Source of the DNA: Cycas panzhihuaensis
Lineage: Eukaryota; Cycadophyta
Assembly (NCBI GenBank): GCA_023213395.1
Contig: CM041465.1
Coordinates: 197,415,741 to 197,479,740, forward strand
Direction of reading: 5' to 3'
Length of the DNA stretch: 64,000 bases
In this document: positions 33,725-45,010 of the stretch, piece after piece
How the letters are laid out: each line of letters begins with the position of its first letter
Numbering within the stretch: position 1 is the stretch's first letter
The notes under the pieces: generated by a model
Databases searched by the model: none
What the model was told of the DNA's origin: nothing
What the model saw: the letters and a program-made list of their open reading frames with translations, nothing else
Made by a program: the position numbers and the translations under genes

Positions 33725-34060
33725 AAAGTTGTAGGAGGCTTCGTGCTTGAAAAGCGTTCTAAAATTTGTGGGCCAATTTGTAGTGGGTTGCAGGTTTCGA
33801 ATGGTACCTGTGATGCGTCCTCTCACTGTTTCAAAGCCGAATGTCGTCATACGCGTGCAAGAACTTTGCTCGACGGATCTCGCTTTCGGGTTTTGTCTGT
33901 CCTTTGTGCCGACAAAAAGGGGCGCTGATTAGTATTGTTGGTAGGTGTGATTGGGTGCGTTGCAGGTGTAAAAAATGGCATAAAATCTCTGCTAAAACCC
34001 GAGCGCTACTAATTCCAGTTCCAAACAGGAGATTACACAACAGGAGCTGAGGCAGAATCA
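33725..34060. other. CpG-rich island, possible gene fragment
   Basis: I count about 17 CG dinucleotides between 33,739 and 34,010, while the rest of the window has very few, and base composition is near balanced here. All three plus frames stay open for about 60 codons. The frame at 33,841-34,050 has Cys-Pro-Leu-Cys, then after 15 residues Trp-Val-Arg-Cys-x-Cys-Lys-Lys-Trp-His, which could be a small zinc-binding fold but fits no family I can name. It may be an unmethylated exon, a recent organelle or host insertion, or a promoter. No splice structure was established. Confidence 0.45.
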
Positions 34061-35123
34061 GAAAACTGAGATACCCATTGAGAAAGTACGGCTAACCAGA
34101 CACATGGAGCTAAAATGAGGACTATGCAGAATTAGACAGGCCATGAAAATTGATATCATAATAATATAGTCTTGCTGGTATATTCTGTTACCATGGAGAG
34201 GATAGCAAAGAGGGCCAACCCCAGAAACTAAAGCAATCATGGGACGCCCAAGACTTGCAATTAGAAAAGGGTAGTTTTTATTAAACGGATAGAACAATGT
34301 AACAGAAAGGGGATTTGCTTCTAGCGCAATGATAAGTGCCAAAAGGCCCATAACTATCTAGAAAGAAGACTATGCTCCATGAAGTGGATGACAGGTCTAA
34401 ATTAGATGTGAAGATTTGGAAGGTGCAAAGGACATACCCATGGTGTTCTTATTAACCTTCACAAGTATTGCATAGCCATAAATTTTAAAGATAAGAGGAC
34501 ACTTAAAGAAGCAAAATATTGCATCTTAGTAGCCTCTGTCAGTAAGAAAAACTTTATAGATATTAGCATTGCCAAAAGACTTAACATGTCCATGCATCTA
34601 TCCAACGATTTCTACAAGTGATGATGGTGAAGGTAGAGCCTTGTGGTGCAAAGCTATTTGTAAACAAGTAAAATTAGCCATGGGGGAGTATGATTTGGTC
34701 TTTGATTTCATTGCCTTCAAATATGGGGTAGTCTGTATGATTCTCATATGTTAATGGCTTTATGTATTTATGATATTTGTTATAAACCTAAAAGAAATAT
34801 TGATTGAATTATCCAAGCAGGGAAGAATTTACCACTTGCATGAGAAACCAACACCTCCGACATAGATAATCACATGGACAATTGATAATATAAGAAGGAA
34901 TGAGAATGGTCATTTAGCTACATGCCATACAAGGTTAGTCAAGGGAAGAAAAGATTTGTGTGGATATTCAATTAGTATTAAATCAACACACTAACATATA
35001 CTAAAACCTCCCCTAAAACATTCTAGTAGTTAGAGGAATGGAATGCATAAGTGAATTAGAACCATACACTAGTCCAATCAATCTTAAGCCTTACCAATAC
35101 CCACATTAAAAAAAAAAATAGTA
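34061..35123. other. Stretch with no confirmed gene
   Basis: A minus-strand frame of 97 codons at 34,058-34,351 is hydrophobic, with two possible membrane segments, but matches nothing known to me. No other signal until the A-rich run at 35,109-35,146. Confidence 0.35.
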
Positions 35124-35416
35124 TTGAAAAAAAAGAAAAAAAAAATGTTGGAGATGAAAGCCATCTAACTTAGCAAAAATCTGTTTGTAGCACTAATGAT
35201 GTTGGTAAAGAAGAATAATGGGTTGTTCAAGCTTTGCATAAACTATATATTATTAAACAAAGTCATTATAAAAAATAAGTTTTATTATCAAAAATAGGTT
35301 TCCACTTCCATTATAATGAAGAAGTGTACACACTATAATCTCCTAGTTCACATTAATGGGATAACTACATTGATATATATTAATTAAATATTCACATAGG
35401 TTAACATTACCCAACA
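35124..35416 (-). repeat. Element G left (3') LTR
   Basis: 35,290-35,416 matches 37,745-37,868. The left start at tgaaaaaaaag (35,124) is assumed by analogy with tgaaaaaatatgg at 37,494; the intervening part is too diverged to align by eye. ttcccatcttaa follows and would be the complement of a weak polypurine tract. Confidence 0.5.
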
Positions 35417-37479
35417 TTCCCATCTTAATATTAAATCCTATAACATAATTACTTTAAATCTTGATGTCATGTCTATATAAAAGCAAAACATCTACTAGAA
35501 CATATGGGTAACTAGCCATTATACCTACTAGTCCTCTAGAATAATCTTCTTGTACATGATTCACCAATATTTATTTACCAAGAAGCCTTCACCTACTCTT
35601 ATTTTGCCTATTTCTAGCTCGTCTAATTGAGACTACACTTCTAGGAGACAAAAATTCAGTTGAAAACTCTTAGATCCATCTATTGTACCATGGAAAAAAT
35701 ATGTAAAAATGATTATTTAAGTATAGTCATATAACAAAACACCTATTATTTTGATCCCATACTTTATTTTAACACCCTATCAAGTTAATATCTAAACTTT
35801 ATACCATTGAAATTACATTGAAAAACCCTTAAAGCATATCATGTGACTACTCATTGAAAAGCTCTATGATTCAGCTTTGTAATGAAACCAACAACACTTA
35901 ATTTTTATGTCATATGAGGGAGTTATGGCAATTTTTGTGAGTATAAGTATTTAATATAGTGAAAAAAAAAAAATTAGCACTTTTTATTTGGCCTCCCAAT
36001 TATATCAAAAATGCTAATATGATCATCTTGGGGGTTATGCAAACTTAAAAAACATATTGAAAATGTTTTAACTTCATCAACTAAGGTTTATAAACTTTAG
36101 TTTATAAAAAAAAAAAATTCAATGCAAATTTATCATATGACATGGGCACATGGCTATAGATCTTCAACTGATATGCAATTCACTTCCTTCAAATGTTTTT
36201 CATTTTAGAAGATGGTAGATAACCATTTTTCAATGATATAGATCTATTGGTGATAGATTTTTTAAATACTTGCTCATGGTAGAGAAAACAACATTTTAAA
36301 ATGCCCAAACCCTCACAAAGTCATCCAAACACTATGAACTCCACCTAACAGACTATTCTTCAATTATTTCTTAATCTAAAAGATGCATACTAAGGGATTT
36401 TGACACTACAGATGCATAAGAAGTGAGAAAACCTAAAATATTTACTCATTAGTAAGCTCTCATCAAAGATAGGTGCCCAACTTGCCTCAAATCTGCCCAA
36501 CATTATAATGGAGTTGGCCAACCATTATTAGAGCCAAACAATGCTAGAAAATCATATTAGTATGTTGCCAAAACACTGACATATTTCTTACAATAGTTAC
36601 AAAGCCATAATAAGAGCAAAAATTGAGGGAAAATGGGCCAAAAATCCATTGAAATTATATGAACCCTCCTTCATACATCACCGTGACTCCTAAAGTAGCC
36701 CATAACCTCAGATCTCCTATTACAATCTACTGTAACTTAGGAAGAGAGAATATTTCACCTTCGTAGGGTAATTTCACCATTAAATGATAATGTTTCATCT
36801 CTTACTTGCTAACGGGGTAATACACTATTGAATAAGAACCCCAACGAACCTACTTTCCATTATAATCATAACACTACTGGTAGTTTTCTTTAGAAAGTAT
36901 AAGCTCTCTCAAATTATCAAGCTCCACATCAAGTCCAAACTCACTAGTTTTCTTTAACATGAGCTAATGAACCATTTACTACTCTCAACATGCTATAAAA
37001 CCCTCATCCATCATAATATTGCTTCATGATAAAGGATAAAACTGTGGCCTATCTGCCATAACATTAGTTTCATAGAGTGATTAGAACTATATGTAAAGCC
37101 TTGCTCTTGGACTCATGTGTAATACCTACATGTATATTAGTAAAACATGCAAATAACTTGTCTAATAATGAGTCAAACATATGGAAAACCTTTATGGGAT
37201 TCAGAATAATTGCAACACCTTCACTCTAGTTGAATTTACTACATAGGTACTAATATGCTTTAGGCTCATGACACAAACATGCTTCTAGATGCTCTATATA
37301 ATTACAGTTTAAAACTATCCATAACTTGTAAAAAATCTTCACCTTATAAATAAATATATTACCCCCCTTATTGGTCATTAAAAAATATACTAAAAAGTAA
37401 GTTTAGAATAAACCCTTGATAAGTGGACACACTCATAGTCTTATATACTAACTAGGATTAAAACTAACTTGAACCTAGA

Positions 37480-37491
37480 GCTCTAATACCA
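37480..37491 (-). other. Element G primer binding site
   Basis: gctctaatacca is the complement of tggtattagagc, one base from the initiator methionine tRNA primer site. It lies two bases from the LTR start. Confidence 0.8.
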
Positions 37492-37493
37492 AT

Positions 37494-37870
37494 TGAAAAA
37501 ATATGGTATAAGTAAAACATACTGTAATACCATTTGTAAAAACTAGATGCCTAATATAGGTCCAAGATATAACAAGACTATGAAATAAAGATATACAAGT
37601 AAATAATAAGTAAAAAAAATACACAAACATATAACATAATATACTTGTAGAAAATAATTACTTCTAATTGTATTATATCAAACCAATGCACGTGTAGTAA
37701 ATATCACCACTTGGTTATCTAATCACATTTTAGAAGCTATTTAGTCAACCAATGACTAATTATAATGAAGAAATGTGTATACTATAACCATTAAGTGTAT
37801 ATTAAAGTGATAACCACAATGATTTACATCAATTAAATATTCACATGAATTAATATTATCCAATGATACA
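37494..37870 (-). repeat. Element G right (5') LTR
   Basis: Bounded inside by the primer binding site and outside by the phrase atccaatga. About 375 bp. Confidence 0.6.
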
Positions 37871-37989
37871 TTCACATCGAGTCAAACCAACACAAGCATT
37901 CTATTTTTAAATCAAGTATTTAATTGGGTTACAAAAATCCATGACCCATAAAGCATGGTAAACATGAACTTTGACAAAAGGATGATTAA

Positions 37990-38353
37990 AAGTATGGTAA
38001 ACTTTACCTTAATAACTCAAGTTATAAAGTCAAATGAGCCTCACAATTTTGAAGAGGCCAATGGAAGGGATGAATGGAGAGAAATAGCAAAATAAAAGTA
38101 TAAAGCCATATTGAGAAATTATACTTGGGACTTAAATTATCATTTGGAAAGAATATGATTAGAACCAAGTGGATTTATAAAATTGAGTATAGATCAAATG
38201 AGCAAGTTGATAAACATAAAGCTTGACTTATAGCTAAAAGGCACCTTCAAAGGGAAGGAATTGATTTTGGTGAAACATTTGCACTTATTATAAGAAATAA
38301 ATTAGTCAATATCATCATTGCCTTAGTTGTATAATATGGTTGGGTCATCTATC
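37990..38353 (+). pseudogene. Element B reverse transcriptase, first part
   Basis: Reads Glu-Pro-x-x-Phe-Glu-Glu-Ala-Asn-Gly...Glu-Trp-Arg-Glu near 38,036-38,080, then a frameshifted Tyr-Thr-Trp-Asp-Leu near 38,125, then a region equivalent to Gly-Glu-Thr-Phe-Ala-Pro near 38,265, and stops at codons Val-Ile-Tyr when element E begins. The gene resumes at 45,453. No gag, protease or integrase of B was found to the left. Confidence 0.75.
38349..38353. repeat. Element E target-site duplication, left
   Basis: ctatc; the right copy ttatc is at 45,453-45,457. Removing E and one duplicate restores the expected reading of the copia motif at this point. Confidence 0.8.
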
Positions 38354-38817
38354 TAAAAAAGGATGAAGGTCTACTTAGTTTACAACCTATGTTTGTGACT
38401 CAAAGCATCCATTAAAACATTCACAAAATAAAAATCAAAAGCAATTGGAATTAATCACAAATGCTCCAAAGTATTGCTTCATTCATTTATTCATATCAAA
38501 ATCAAAGTACATCATATAATAAAGAGATATATAAGAAGCTTCATACATGAAACAAAAGAGGTTGTTACAAAGTATAAAGAGAATATGGATGTAGGATCAT
38601 AGAAGGTGACAATTGGCACCTTTCAAGATTAAACTAACTTATGATATTTACGTACGAGGACAAAAGCAACCCTACATAACTAGGTTAATAATATTAGGTT
38701 GTGACTAAACCCATTTACACTAATGAATCCATAAATGTAAAGTATATACAATATTACATTAAAAATACAATTGATCCATTGATGAATTAATAAAGTACAT
38801 CAATAATTCTTCTATCA
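38354..38817 (-). repeat. Element E 3' LTR (left)
   Basis: Pairs with 45,011-45,452. Contains a 9-base stretch at 38,517-38,545 (atataataaagagatat) also found in the right copy. Ends tctatca before the polypurine complement. Confidence 0.9.
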
Positions 38818-38827
38818 CCCTCCCTTA
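38818..38827 (-). other. Element E polypurine tract
   Basis: ccctccctta reads taagggaggg on the minus strand, next to the LTR. Confidence 0.85.
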
Positions 38828-38834
38828 ACAATGA

Positions 38835-39260
38835 GTTCATTAATTCTAACACTGTGGCTAAACCAAAACCTTTTAAATTTATCACAAGAGAGTGTTTTTG
38901 TAAAGATATCTGCAATCTATTCTTCAATAGACTTATAGAACAAATGTATATCACCATCCTGTACATGTTTCCTAATAAAGTGATGGTGAACCTTAATGTG
39001 TTTGGTTCTAGCCTCGAATATAAGATTCTTGGTCAATTTCAGAATACTTTGATTGTCACAAAACAATAATGTAGGTTATGTTTAATTGATTTTAAGCTCT
39101 TCAAGAATCCTTCTAAGCCAAATAAATTTAACAACTAAACTAATGATAACTTTATAGTCAACTTTAGTTGAAGATAGGGTAGCATTAGGCTACTTTTTAT
39201 AGGACCATAAAACTTAAATTGAACCTAGGTTAAAATAATAACTAAAGGTACATCTATGAA
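38835..39260 (-). pseudogene. Element E RNase H remnant
   Basis: Minus strand reads Phe-Cys-Asp-Asn-Gln-Ser-Ile-Leu-Lys-Leu near 39,065-39,035, then Arg-Thr-Lys-His-Ile-Lys-Val-His-His-His-Phe-Ile near 39,010-38,975, and Ile-Phe-Thr-Lys-Thr near 38,895. The Leu-Ser-Ser-Thr-Lys-Val-Asp-Tyr block near 39,175 has lost the catalytic Glu. Part of the C-terminal end stays open for about 200 bp. Confidence 0.85.
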
Positions 39261-39269
39261 TATCTTTGT

Positions 39270-40320
39270 ATCCAACCTAATCTACATCTGTATAACCTAT
39301 TAATAAATGTTTTTTCAACTGATAGTAATCAAGTCTAAATTAAAAAGTACCTCAAAGATATTTTAGGATCCTCATTGTTACTTTCTAATATGAAATTTTG
39401 AGTTGTGTTATGAACCTAAAATAGATTTTAATGACATAGGCAATATTTGGTCAATTAGTAAGTTAATTTAGTTTCCCCATAAGTTATCTATACAATATTA
39501 GATCTATAGGTTTTCCATACTCATTGATGTATTCAAGACCCATCTCCATAAGAGTTGGCCATGGTTTACATTCACTTATCCTATATTTTTGAAAAAAAAT
39601 CTCTACATATTTTGGCTCCTACTAGACTTCCATGCCAAGAAAATAATGAAGCAACTTGAGGTTAGTAATCTCAAAGCTACTTTTTAGTTCTCCCTAGAGA
39701 TATGTAATCCACTTTATACCATTTCTAATTATCAATAAATCATCGAGATGAGGTATGATCTATTTAATCAAATTATAATGAATTTTGATATATGGATTTA
39801 AATTTAAATATGAGCAAAAAAGTCCATGCTTCTAAAAATATTCATAAATCTTTATATACCAAGTGTGAGGTAATTGTTTAAGACCATATAATGCCTTTTT
39901 AACTTTATAGACCAGGTGTTCTTTTCTATTAACAACAAAGTTGGGAGCCTAATTTATGTAGATTTCCTAATACAATTTGCTATTTAAGAAGGAACTTTTT
40001 ACATCCATCTGATACACAAGCTATTTGGATTGAGTTGCAAGTCTTAAAATAAGTATGATAGTGGTCATGTTGGTAATTGGTGTAAATTATCATCATAGTC
40101 TATACCTTCAACCTGTTTGAGACCTTTAACAACCAAATATGATTGATGTCACTGAATGGAGCCATTTACATGTAATTTTATTTTATAAATTCATCTATAA
40201 TCAATTAGTTTTTTTCCTTCAGGTAACTTAACAAACTATTTGCTATTATTCTAGGATAGAATCTATTTATTCAATCATTGCTACTTGCCATTTTGGATTT
40301 GTAATAGTTTCCTTAAAAGT
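39270..40320 (-). pseudogene. Element E reverse transcriptase remnant
   Basis: The active site reads His-Leu-Asp-Asp near 39,735-39,750 in place of Tyr-Val-Asp-Asp. The Lys-Lys-Ala-Leu-Tyr-Gly-Leu-Lys-Gln block lies near 39,900-39,875. The Asp-Val-Lys-Ser-Phe-Phe-Leu equivalent is near 40,005. Stops and shifts abound. Confidence 0.78.
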
Positions 40321-40799
40321 AGAAGGTTTAAGAGTTGACAACACTTCTACCATTAAGGAAAAGTTAGTGGATGACATGTATTTTGATTATTTCATCATTT
40401 GTTGTAGTGGTGAAGGAGTAGAAGAGATCATCTACATGTACCATTTGAGTAATTACTTCAAAGTAGCCTCATCCTAGATATCCTTTAAAGGGCTGATAAG
40501 TAGAAATATAGATATAGAGGCATATGGTGAAGATGTGGAACCAAGAGTAAATGTTGATGCTAGAGGCATGCAGAGTAAGATGAGCAACTAGTGCTTTATC
40601 TAACTAATCATTAAAAAATAAAATATGATTGATATCCATATCCTAGTTCTCTTTTGAGAATATAGTATCATGAGATGTATGTATTTGGTTGGTGGTAAGA
40701 TCATATAATTTATTTGCTTTATAGCTAAGTTGATAACTAATAAAGGTATATTTCCTACTCTTATCATCTAACTTTTTCTTTTATTCTTTTGATATGAGT

Positions 40800-41560
40800 A
40801 TATATGTTATACAACCAAAAGTATACAAGTGCAAGACTATAAGTTTTTTACCTAACCAGGCCTCCTCAAGAGTAATGTTTAATATAGCCTCAATAGGGCT
40901 TTTATTTGTGAGATAAGCTATTGTATGAAGGGCTTCAATCTAGAATTGAAGTCTTAATCTCTTGGCAAAAAGCATAGCCTTGCCTTTGTTGACTAAGGTT
41001 TAATTCATATGCTCAACAATTTTTTTTTTTTAAGGACTATATGGGGTAAAAAGTTATTATTTGATGTTATTATCTTTGCAGAATTGGGTGAATTCATTGG
41101 ATGTATATTCACCTCCATTATCATAATAAAGGATTTTTAGTAGCCTTCTAGATTCAAGTTTTGTGCTATGTTTAAACTCTTTGAATTTGTCAAAAGATAT
41201 TAATTTTTACTTCATAAAATACACCTAAACTTTCCTAGAGCAATCATCAATGAATGTGATAAATTAATGATAGCTTCCAAAAGATGCTTAGGACACAGGT
41301 ATATAGATATTAGAATACACAAAACTTAAAGGTTCTTTAGCACATTAGGCTCTCCTTTTTGATCTAAAAGGAATCCAATGGTGTTTGCCTATTATATACG
41401 CATCACAAATAAACATAGTCTCCTTTATGTTCAGTATGCCATGCACCATATTCAATCTATATAGCAGATGAAGGTCTCATATATTTAAGTGACCTACGCA
41501 TTGATATTATTACTAGTCTTTTAAAATCTTAGGAGAAATATATATCTGAGAAGTAAATTA
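40800..41560 (-). pseudogene. Element E integrase and pre-integrase remnant
   Basis: Minus strand reads Tyr-Asp-Asn-Gly-Gly-Glu-Tyr-Thr-Ser near 41,130-41,100, with the second catalytic Asp, then Glu-Phe...Phe-Cys. A pre-integrase end with Cys-Asp-Ala-Tyr-Ile-x-Gly-Lys-His-His is near 41,410-41,375; the usual Cys-x-x-Cys is now Cys-x-x-Tyr. The Asn-Gly-x-x-Glu block near 41,010 is disrupted by a T-run. Confidence 0.75.
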
Positions 41561-41764
41561 ATTATCTAAATTTGATGTTAAAATAGAAGGATCAGAAGTT
41601 GAAGCTGAATTACTATAAGAACCAAATTCATATGTATGGATCAATGGTATGGTTATAACATCAAGTTTGTAGAGTCCGTAGTCTTTATATCTTGAGGTAA
41701 TTAAGTTGCCATTCAGATTAGTAATTAGGCATTTTTCAAGGTGGCTAAATAAAACATCAAAGTT

Positions 41765-42064
41765 TTATTTATTTATTTGGATAACTAAAAGTAAGTTGTG
41801 TATCATACCAAGTACATAGAAAACACTGTTGAGATGATGACGAATATTAGAATTCTTTAATAAGATAGGAATATTACCAATCTTAGCAACCTCAAGAGTA
41901 CTATCATCTCCAAAAGTGATAGATTGGTCCTTAATTAATCTTATATTACTAAGATGTTCTTCCAAACCTATCATGTATTGAGAGGCACCTAAATCGATCA
42001 ACCAGGAGATGTCAGAACAATGAGATGACAAAGTGGTAATGAATAGATTTTGAGAGTTAGACAT
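41765..42064 (-). pseudogene. Element E aspartic protease region
   Basis: About 99 open codons. Ser-Trp-Leu-Ile-Asp-Leu-Gly-Ala-Ser-x-Tyr-Met near 42,006-41,970 is the copia protease signature, with Asp-Ser-Gly changed to Asp-Leu-Gly. Phe-Gly-Asp-Asp-Ser near 41,910 and the Asn-Ser-Val-Phe-Tyr-Val-Leu stretch near 41,820 follow. The best preserved protease in the window. Confidence 0.85.
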
Positions 42065-43115
42065 GTAGCGTTCCTTGTTCTATCTTTGTTTACAATTTCT
42101 ATTCTATTGGTTCCTTTAAGGAGCATTTTAATTTTGTCTCCTCAGTCATTAACAATTTGGCTGATTCTATCTCCTCGATCACTGATAGTTTATATATCTA
42201 CGAGTTTGATTACTCTGCATAATGGGATAGTTTTGAAACCGTTGTTATTGAAGGTTAACTCTTTTTTTCTTGCAATTAGATGTTATGTGTCTAGGTTTGC
42301 CATAATGGTGATAAATAACTTAAGGATTATAAGATGGTTAAGACAAACTTGGTTGATAAAATTACTGATTAGGCTACTAATAAGGCTTTTGGTTTAAATT
42401 CATTGAACTAAACTGATGTGTCAACTATGGACATTGAGGTCTTACTCTATATTAGGCTACGAATGCTTGTGTGGAAGAGGTAGCACTTGGATTCCCTGAA
42501 TAGTTAAAATTACATTCTTCCTATAGTAATAGACCCTCAAATATATTAAAATCAATGGTAATAAGTTGATCTGTATGTGATTGATTAGATATGAAAGCAT
42601 TATAACTAGGTGGCAAAACATTAATAATGCAAGATATGAGGTCACTATCCTCTTGTGTCTAGCTTATAACTATAAATTGGTTCTTAATCACCTTAATCTA
42701 GAGTAAGTGAGTTGTTATAGATCCTACAAATAGAATTGAGGAAAGCTGGGCTTTGAGAATCACTACCCTGACATTGTCCTTTCTTTGATAGAGTGCACAT
42801 ATGATGTTCTAAGTGTCTATAGAGGTAAGGGCAAGTTCTATATTCTAGTCAACATTATCCTCATAGGTGAAGAAAAGAAAGGGTAACTTCATCAAACTTA
42901 GTAAAGGTAGCTATAACATCGGGATCAAGTGGAATAATGTTATCATAATCATTAAGATCTTGAATATGAATTGGCTTTAGGAATTTTTCTAGAAACATAA
43001 GGTTAAAGTTTATTTATAATTAGAATATTCTTGACTTGTTTCTTCCAAACTAAGAAGTTATCACTGCCAGATAATTTGATGGTATTAACTACAATCATCT
43101 GAAGTGTCATAGTGT
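42065..43115 (-). pseudogene. Element E gag remnant
   Basis: A probable start at about 43,112 reads Met-Thr-Leu, then Lys-Leu-Ser-Gly-Ser-Asp-Asn-Phe-Leu-Val-Trp-Lys, a copia gag opening. Near 42,310-42,258 His-His-Tyr-Gly-Lys-Pro-x-His-Ile-x-x-x-Cys is a damaged CCHC zinc knuckle. Between them the frame shifts repeatedly. Confidence 0.75.
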
Positions 43116-43199
43116 CTGATATATATCTTATCTACCTAAAAAAATGTGATCTGCTTTAGGATCTAAATCTCATTGTCTCCACTCCTAAATAGCCCCCAA

Positions 43200-43570
43200 T
43201 AGTTAAGATGGGCTTATCTAATAGCATACCTAGTCATAAGTGGAAGCTTGGGGACCCAATATACTCGAATATACATGAGTACTATAGAAGGCTCAGCTAC
43301 TCCATAACACCATTGAGCCATCTGCATCAGATTTATGGCCTGAATGATAGATCCTTATCTAAGGGCATATTTATAACTAAGGTACTCGCCCCCTCTAAGC
43401 CTAGTCTAGTCTCCAAACTCTAAGGTTTTGGGTATAAACACCTTAGCCTACCATTGATTACATATAATAGATAATAGGCTTCTCTAATATCTCTAGAATT
43501 TGAGAAAGACTAATAGTGTATGAGGAGTGGTAACATTAGGGGTCCCAACTATTCCCTTTATAAGGCTAGT
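43200..43570 (-). repeat. Gag-proximal leader block in element E
   Basis: Shares ordered phrases with 63,660-64,000 in element F: ataagtgga...ggggacccaatata, tgagtactatagaagg / tggactactacgaagg, gtactcgccccctc / gcactcgccctctc, and agtctccaaactctaa. Both lie on the minus strand just before gag. A 71-codon plus-strand open stretch at 43,208-43,423 is a by-product. Confidence 0.75.
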
Positions 43571-44990
43571 AATCAAGTGGTTCTTTTGATTTTTATCTTT
43601 CTTAAAGTATTTAATTAATTTTAAAATGATTTTATAATTAATAGATTCATTTTAATGTTTTAAGTAGAAAAAATAAAAAATTTCCTTTAAAAAACATTGA
43701 AAAAGTGTTTAAAATGGATTAGAAATATGCCTTAAAAAGTTAAAAAATGATTAAAAATTAATTTTAGGTTAGGGACCAATATCAAAAAATGGAATATTAA
43801 AAGACTATACTAATTTATATAACCTAAAGTCTTTTAAACTTTATAAAAATCAAGTAGAGCAATGAGAACATAAAAAAATGATGGAACATAGTGGATATAG
43901 GAGGCAAGATCTCTTTGCAGAAGTAATGGAATCCTAATATGTCTTCTCCACTACGAAGATAACTCTCCCAGGGTTAGATTAAGCAATCATATAACATACA
44001 TTTGTCCATCCAACTATGTGCATGAGTTTAATAAAACCAACAGAAGTGTCTCAATCCTCAAATTATTGTAAACTTGATGAAATTAAAGTAAAAAATACTA
44101 TTTCTACCTCTGTAATTACCTTTGAATATATTCTAAATTAATATACCTAGCCTATAATGAGATTAGAGTCTAGCATTCATAAAAATAACCATAATAACAA
44201 TAGCATCCAAAGATGAAAAACATCACTATGTAGAGGTCACACAGGGCAATGAGTGATATAAGGACCACGTAGAGCACTCAAAGAGCAATGTAGACTTTGT
44301 ATGAATCAATCCTAGATTATGCAGACCATGTAGATAAAGATTGAATCTATGCAGGGGCCACGTCGATCACATAAAGGGGCCATATAGGCCACAAATAGAC
44401 CACATAAGGTAAACAAGAGTAAATAAAGAGCCACATAGGGCCAAAGACAAGCCACGAACGATCCAACAACTAGTATAGAACAAATAAAGGCTAGGAAATG
44501 CACCCAAAGGCTATGCAAGAATGGGAATGAGTTGTAGAGACCACATAGGGTTAAACGTATATAATAATGATAGCTTTAGAGTACTATAGGTGATTAAAAA
44601 AGGTAAAATAGAGGTTAAATAGGGCCAAATAGTTTTAATAGAGGTTGCCTCTTTGTATAGCAACCATAATACAACTTAAGCTTGAACACAATCAACAATA
44701 AATCCATAACATCCATGAGAGAATAAACATGCCATTTAATGATATAAAGATGTTTGAAGTATGAATTACATTCACCATATATATCTCTTTATTTGATTTG
44801 ATTAGTAAATCAAAGCAAGTAGTTTTTGTTACAGAAGCCTTTTGATTAAAAAAGTAGGGTAAACTCAGCTTTCTCTAGTTCAACTAAGATAATGAAGGTA
44901 TTTTACAACTACTACACTTCACTGCCTACTATAATATAGAGGGAAAATAATAGAGTAAGTTAGAATAAAACTAAGTAATAGACTTAGCAA
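43570..44990 (-). other. Element E leader, distal part
   Basis: Noncoding, with an A-rich part at 43,600-43,760 and a repeated CCACATAGG-type motif at 44,226-44,560 (separate entry). Confidence 0.55.
44226..44640. repeat. Interspersed CCACATAGG-type motif
   Basis: The words gaccacgtag, ggccacgtc, gccatatagg, gaccacataagg, gccacatagggcc and gaccacataggg recur about every 20-60 bp, perhaps eight to ten times. Some are followed by ggccaaa. Function unknown. Confidence 0.7.
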
Positions 44991-44996
44991 AGACTA

Positions 44997-45008
44997 GCTC
45001 TAATACCA
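44997..45008 (-). other. Element E primer binding site
   Basis: gctctaatacca; its complement tggtattagagc matches the initiator-Met primer site but for one base, and adjoins the LTR. Confidence 0.9.
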
Positions 45009-45010
45009 AG

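Larger units (their letters stand above)
35124..37870 (-). mobile_element. LTR element G without recognisable pol
   Basis: The right LTR (37,494 to about 37,870) has the initiator-Met primer binding site next to it on the minus strand. A left LTR copy ends at 35,416: phrases ttataatgaagaa, gtataact-like, and attaaatattcacat...ttaacatta occur in order in both. The 2.06 kb interior shows no gag or pol motif, so G looks like a non-autonomous LTR element. The outer part of the left LTR aligns poorly. Sequence of element B starts about 120 bp beyond the right LTR. Confidence 0.65.

Noticed and set aside
34058-34351. Minus-strand 97-codon hydrophobic frame
   Set aside because: No family recognised, no splice context, and hydrophobic frames are common in AT-rich DNA.
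42050-42397. Plus-strand 115-codon frame rich in Leu and Ile
   Set aside because: Antisense of the element E gag zinc-knuckle region; hydrophobicity follows from a basic, Asn-rich sense strand.
43208-43423. 71-codon plus-strand frame in element E
   Set aside because: It is antisense within the noncoding leader block; the parallel block in F does not keep the frame.
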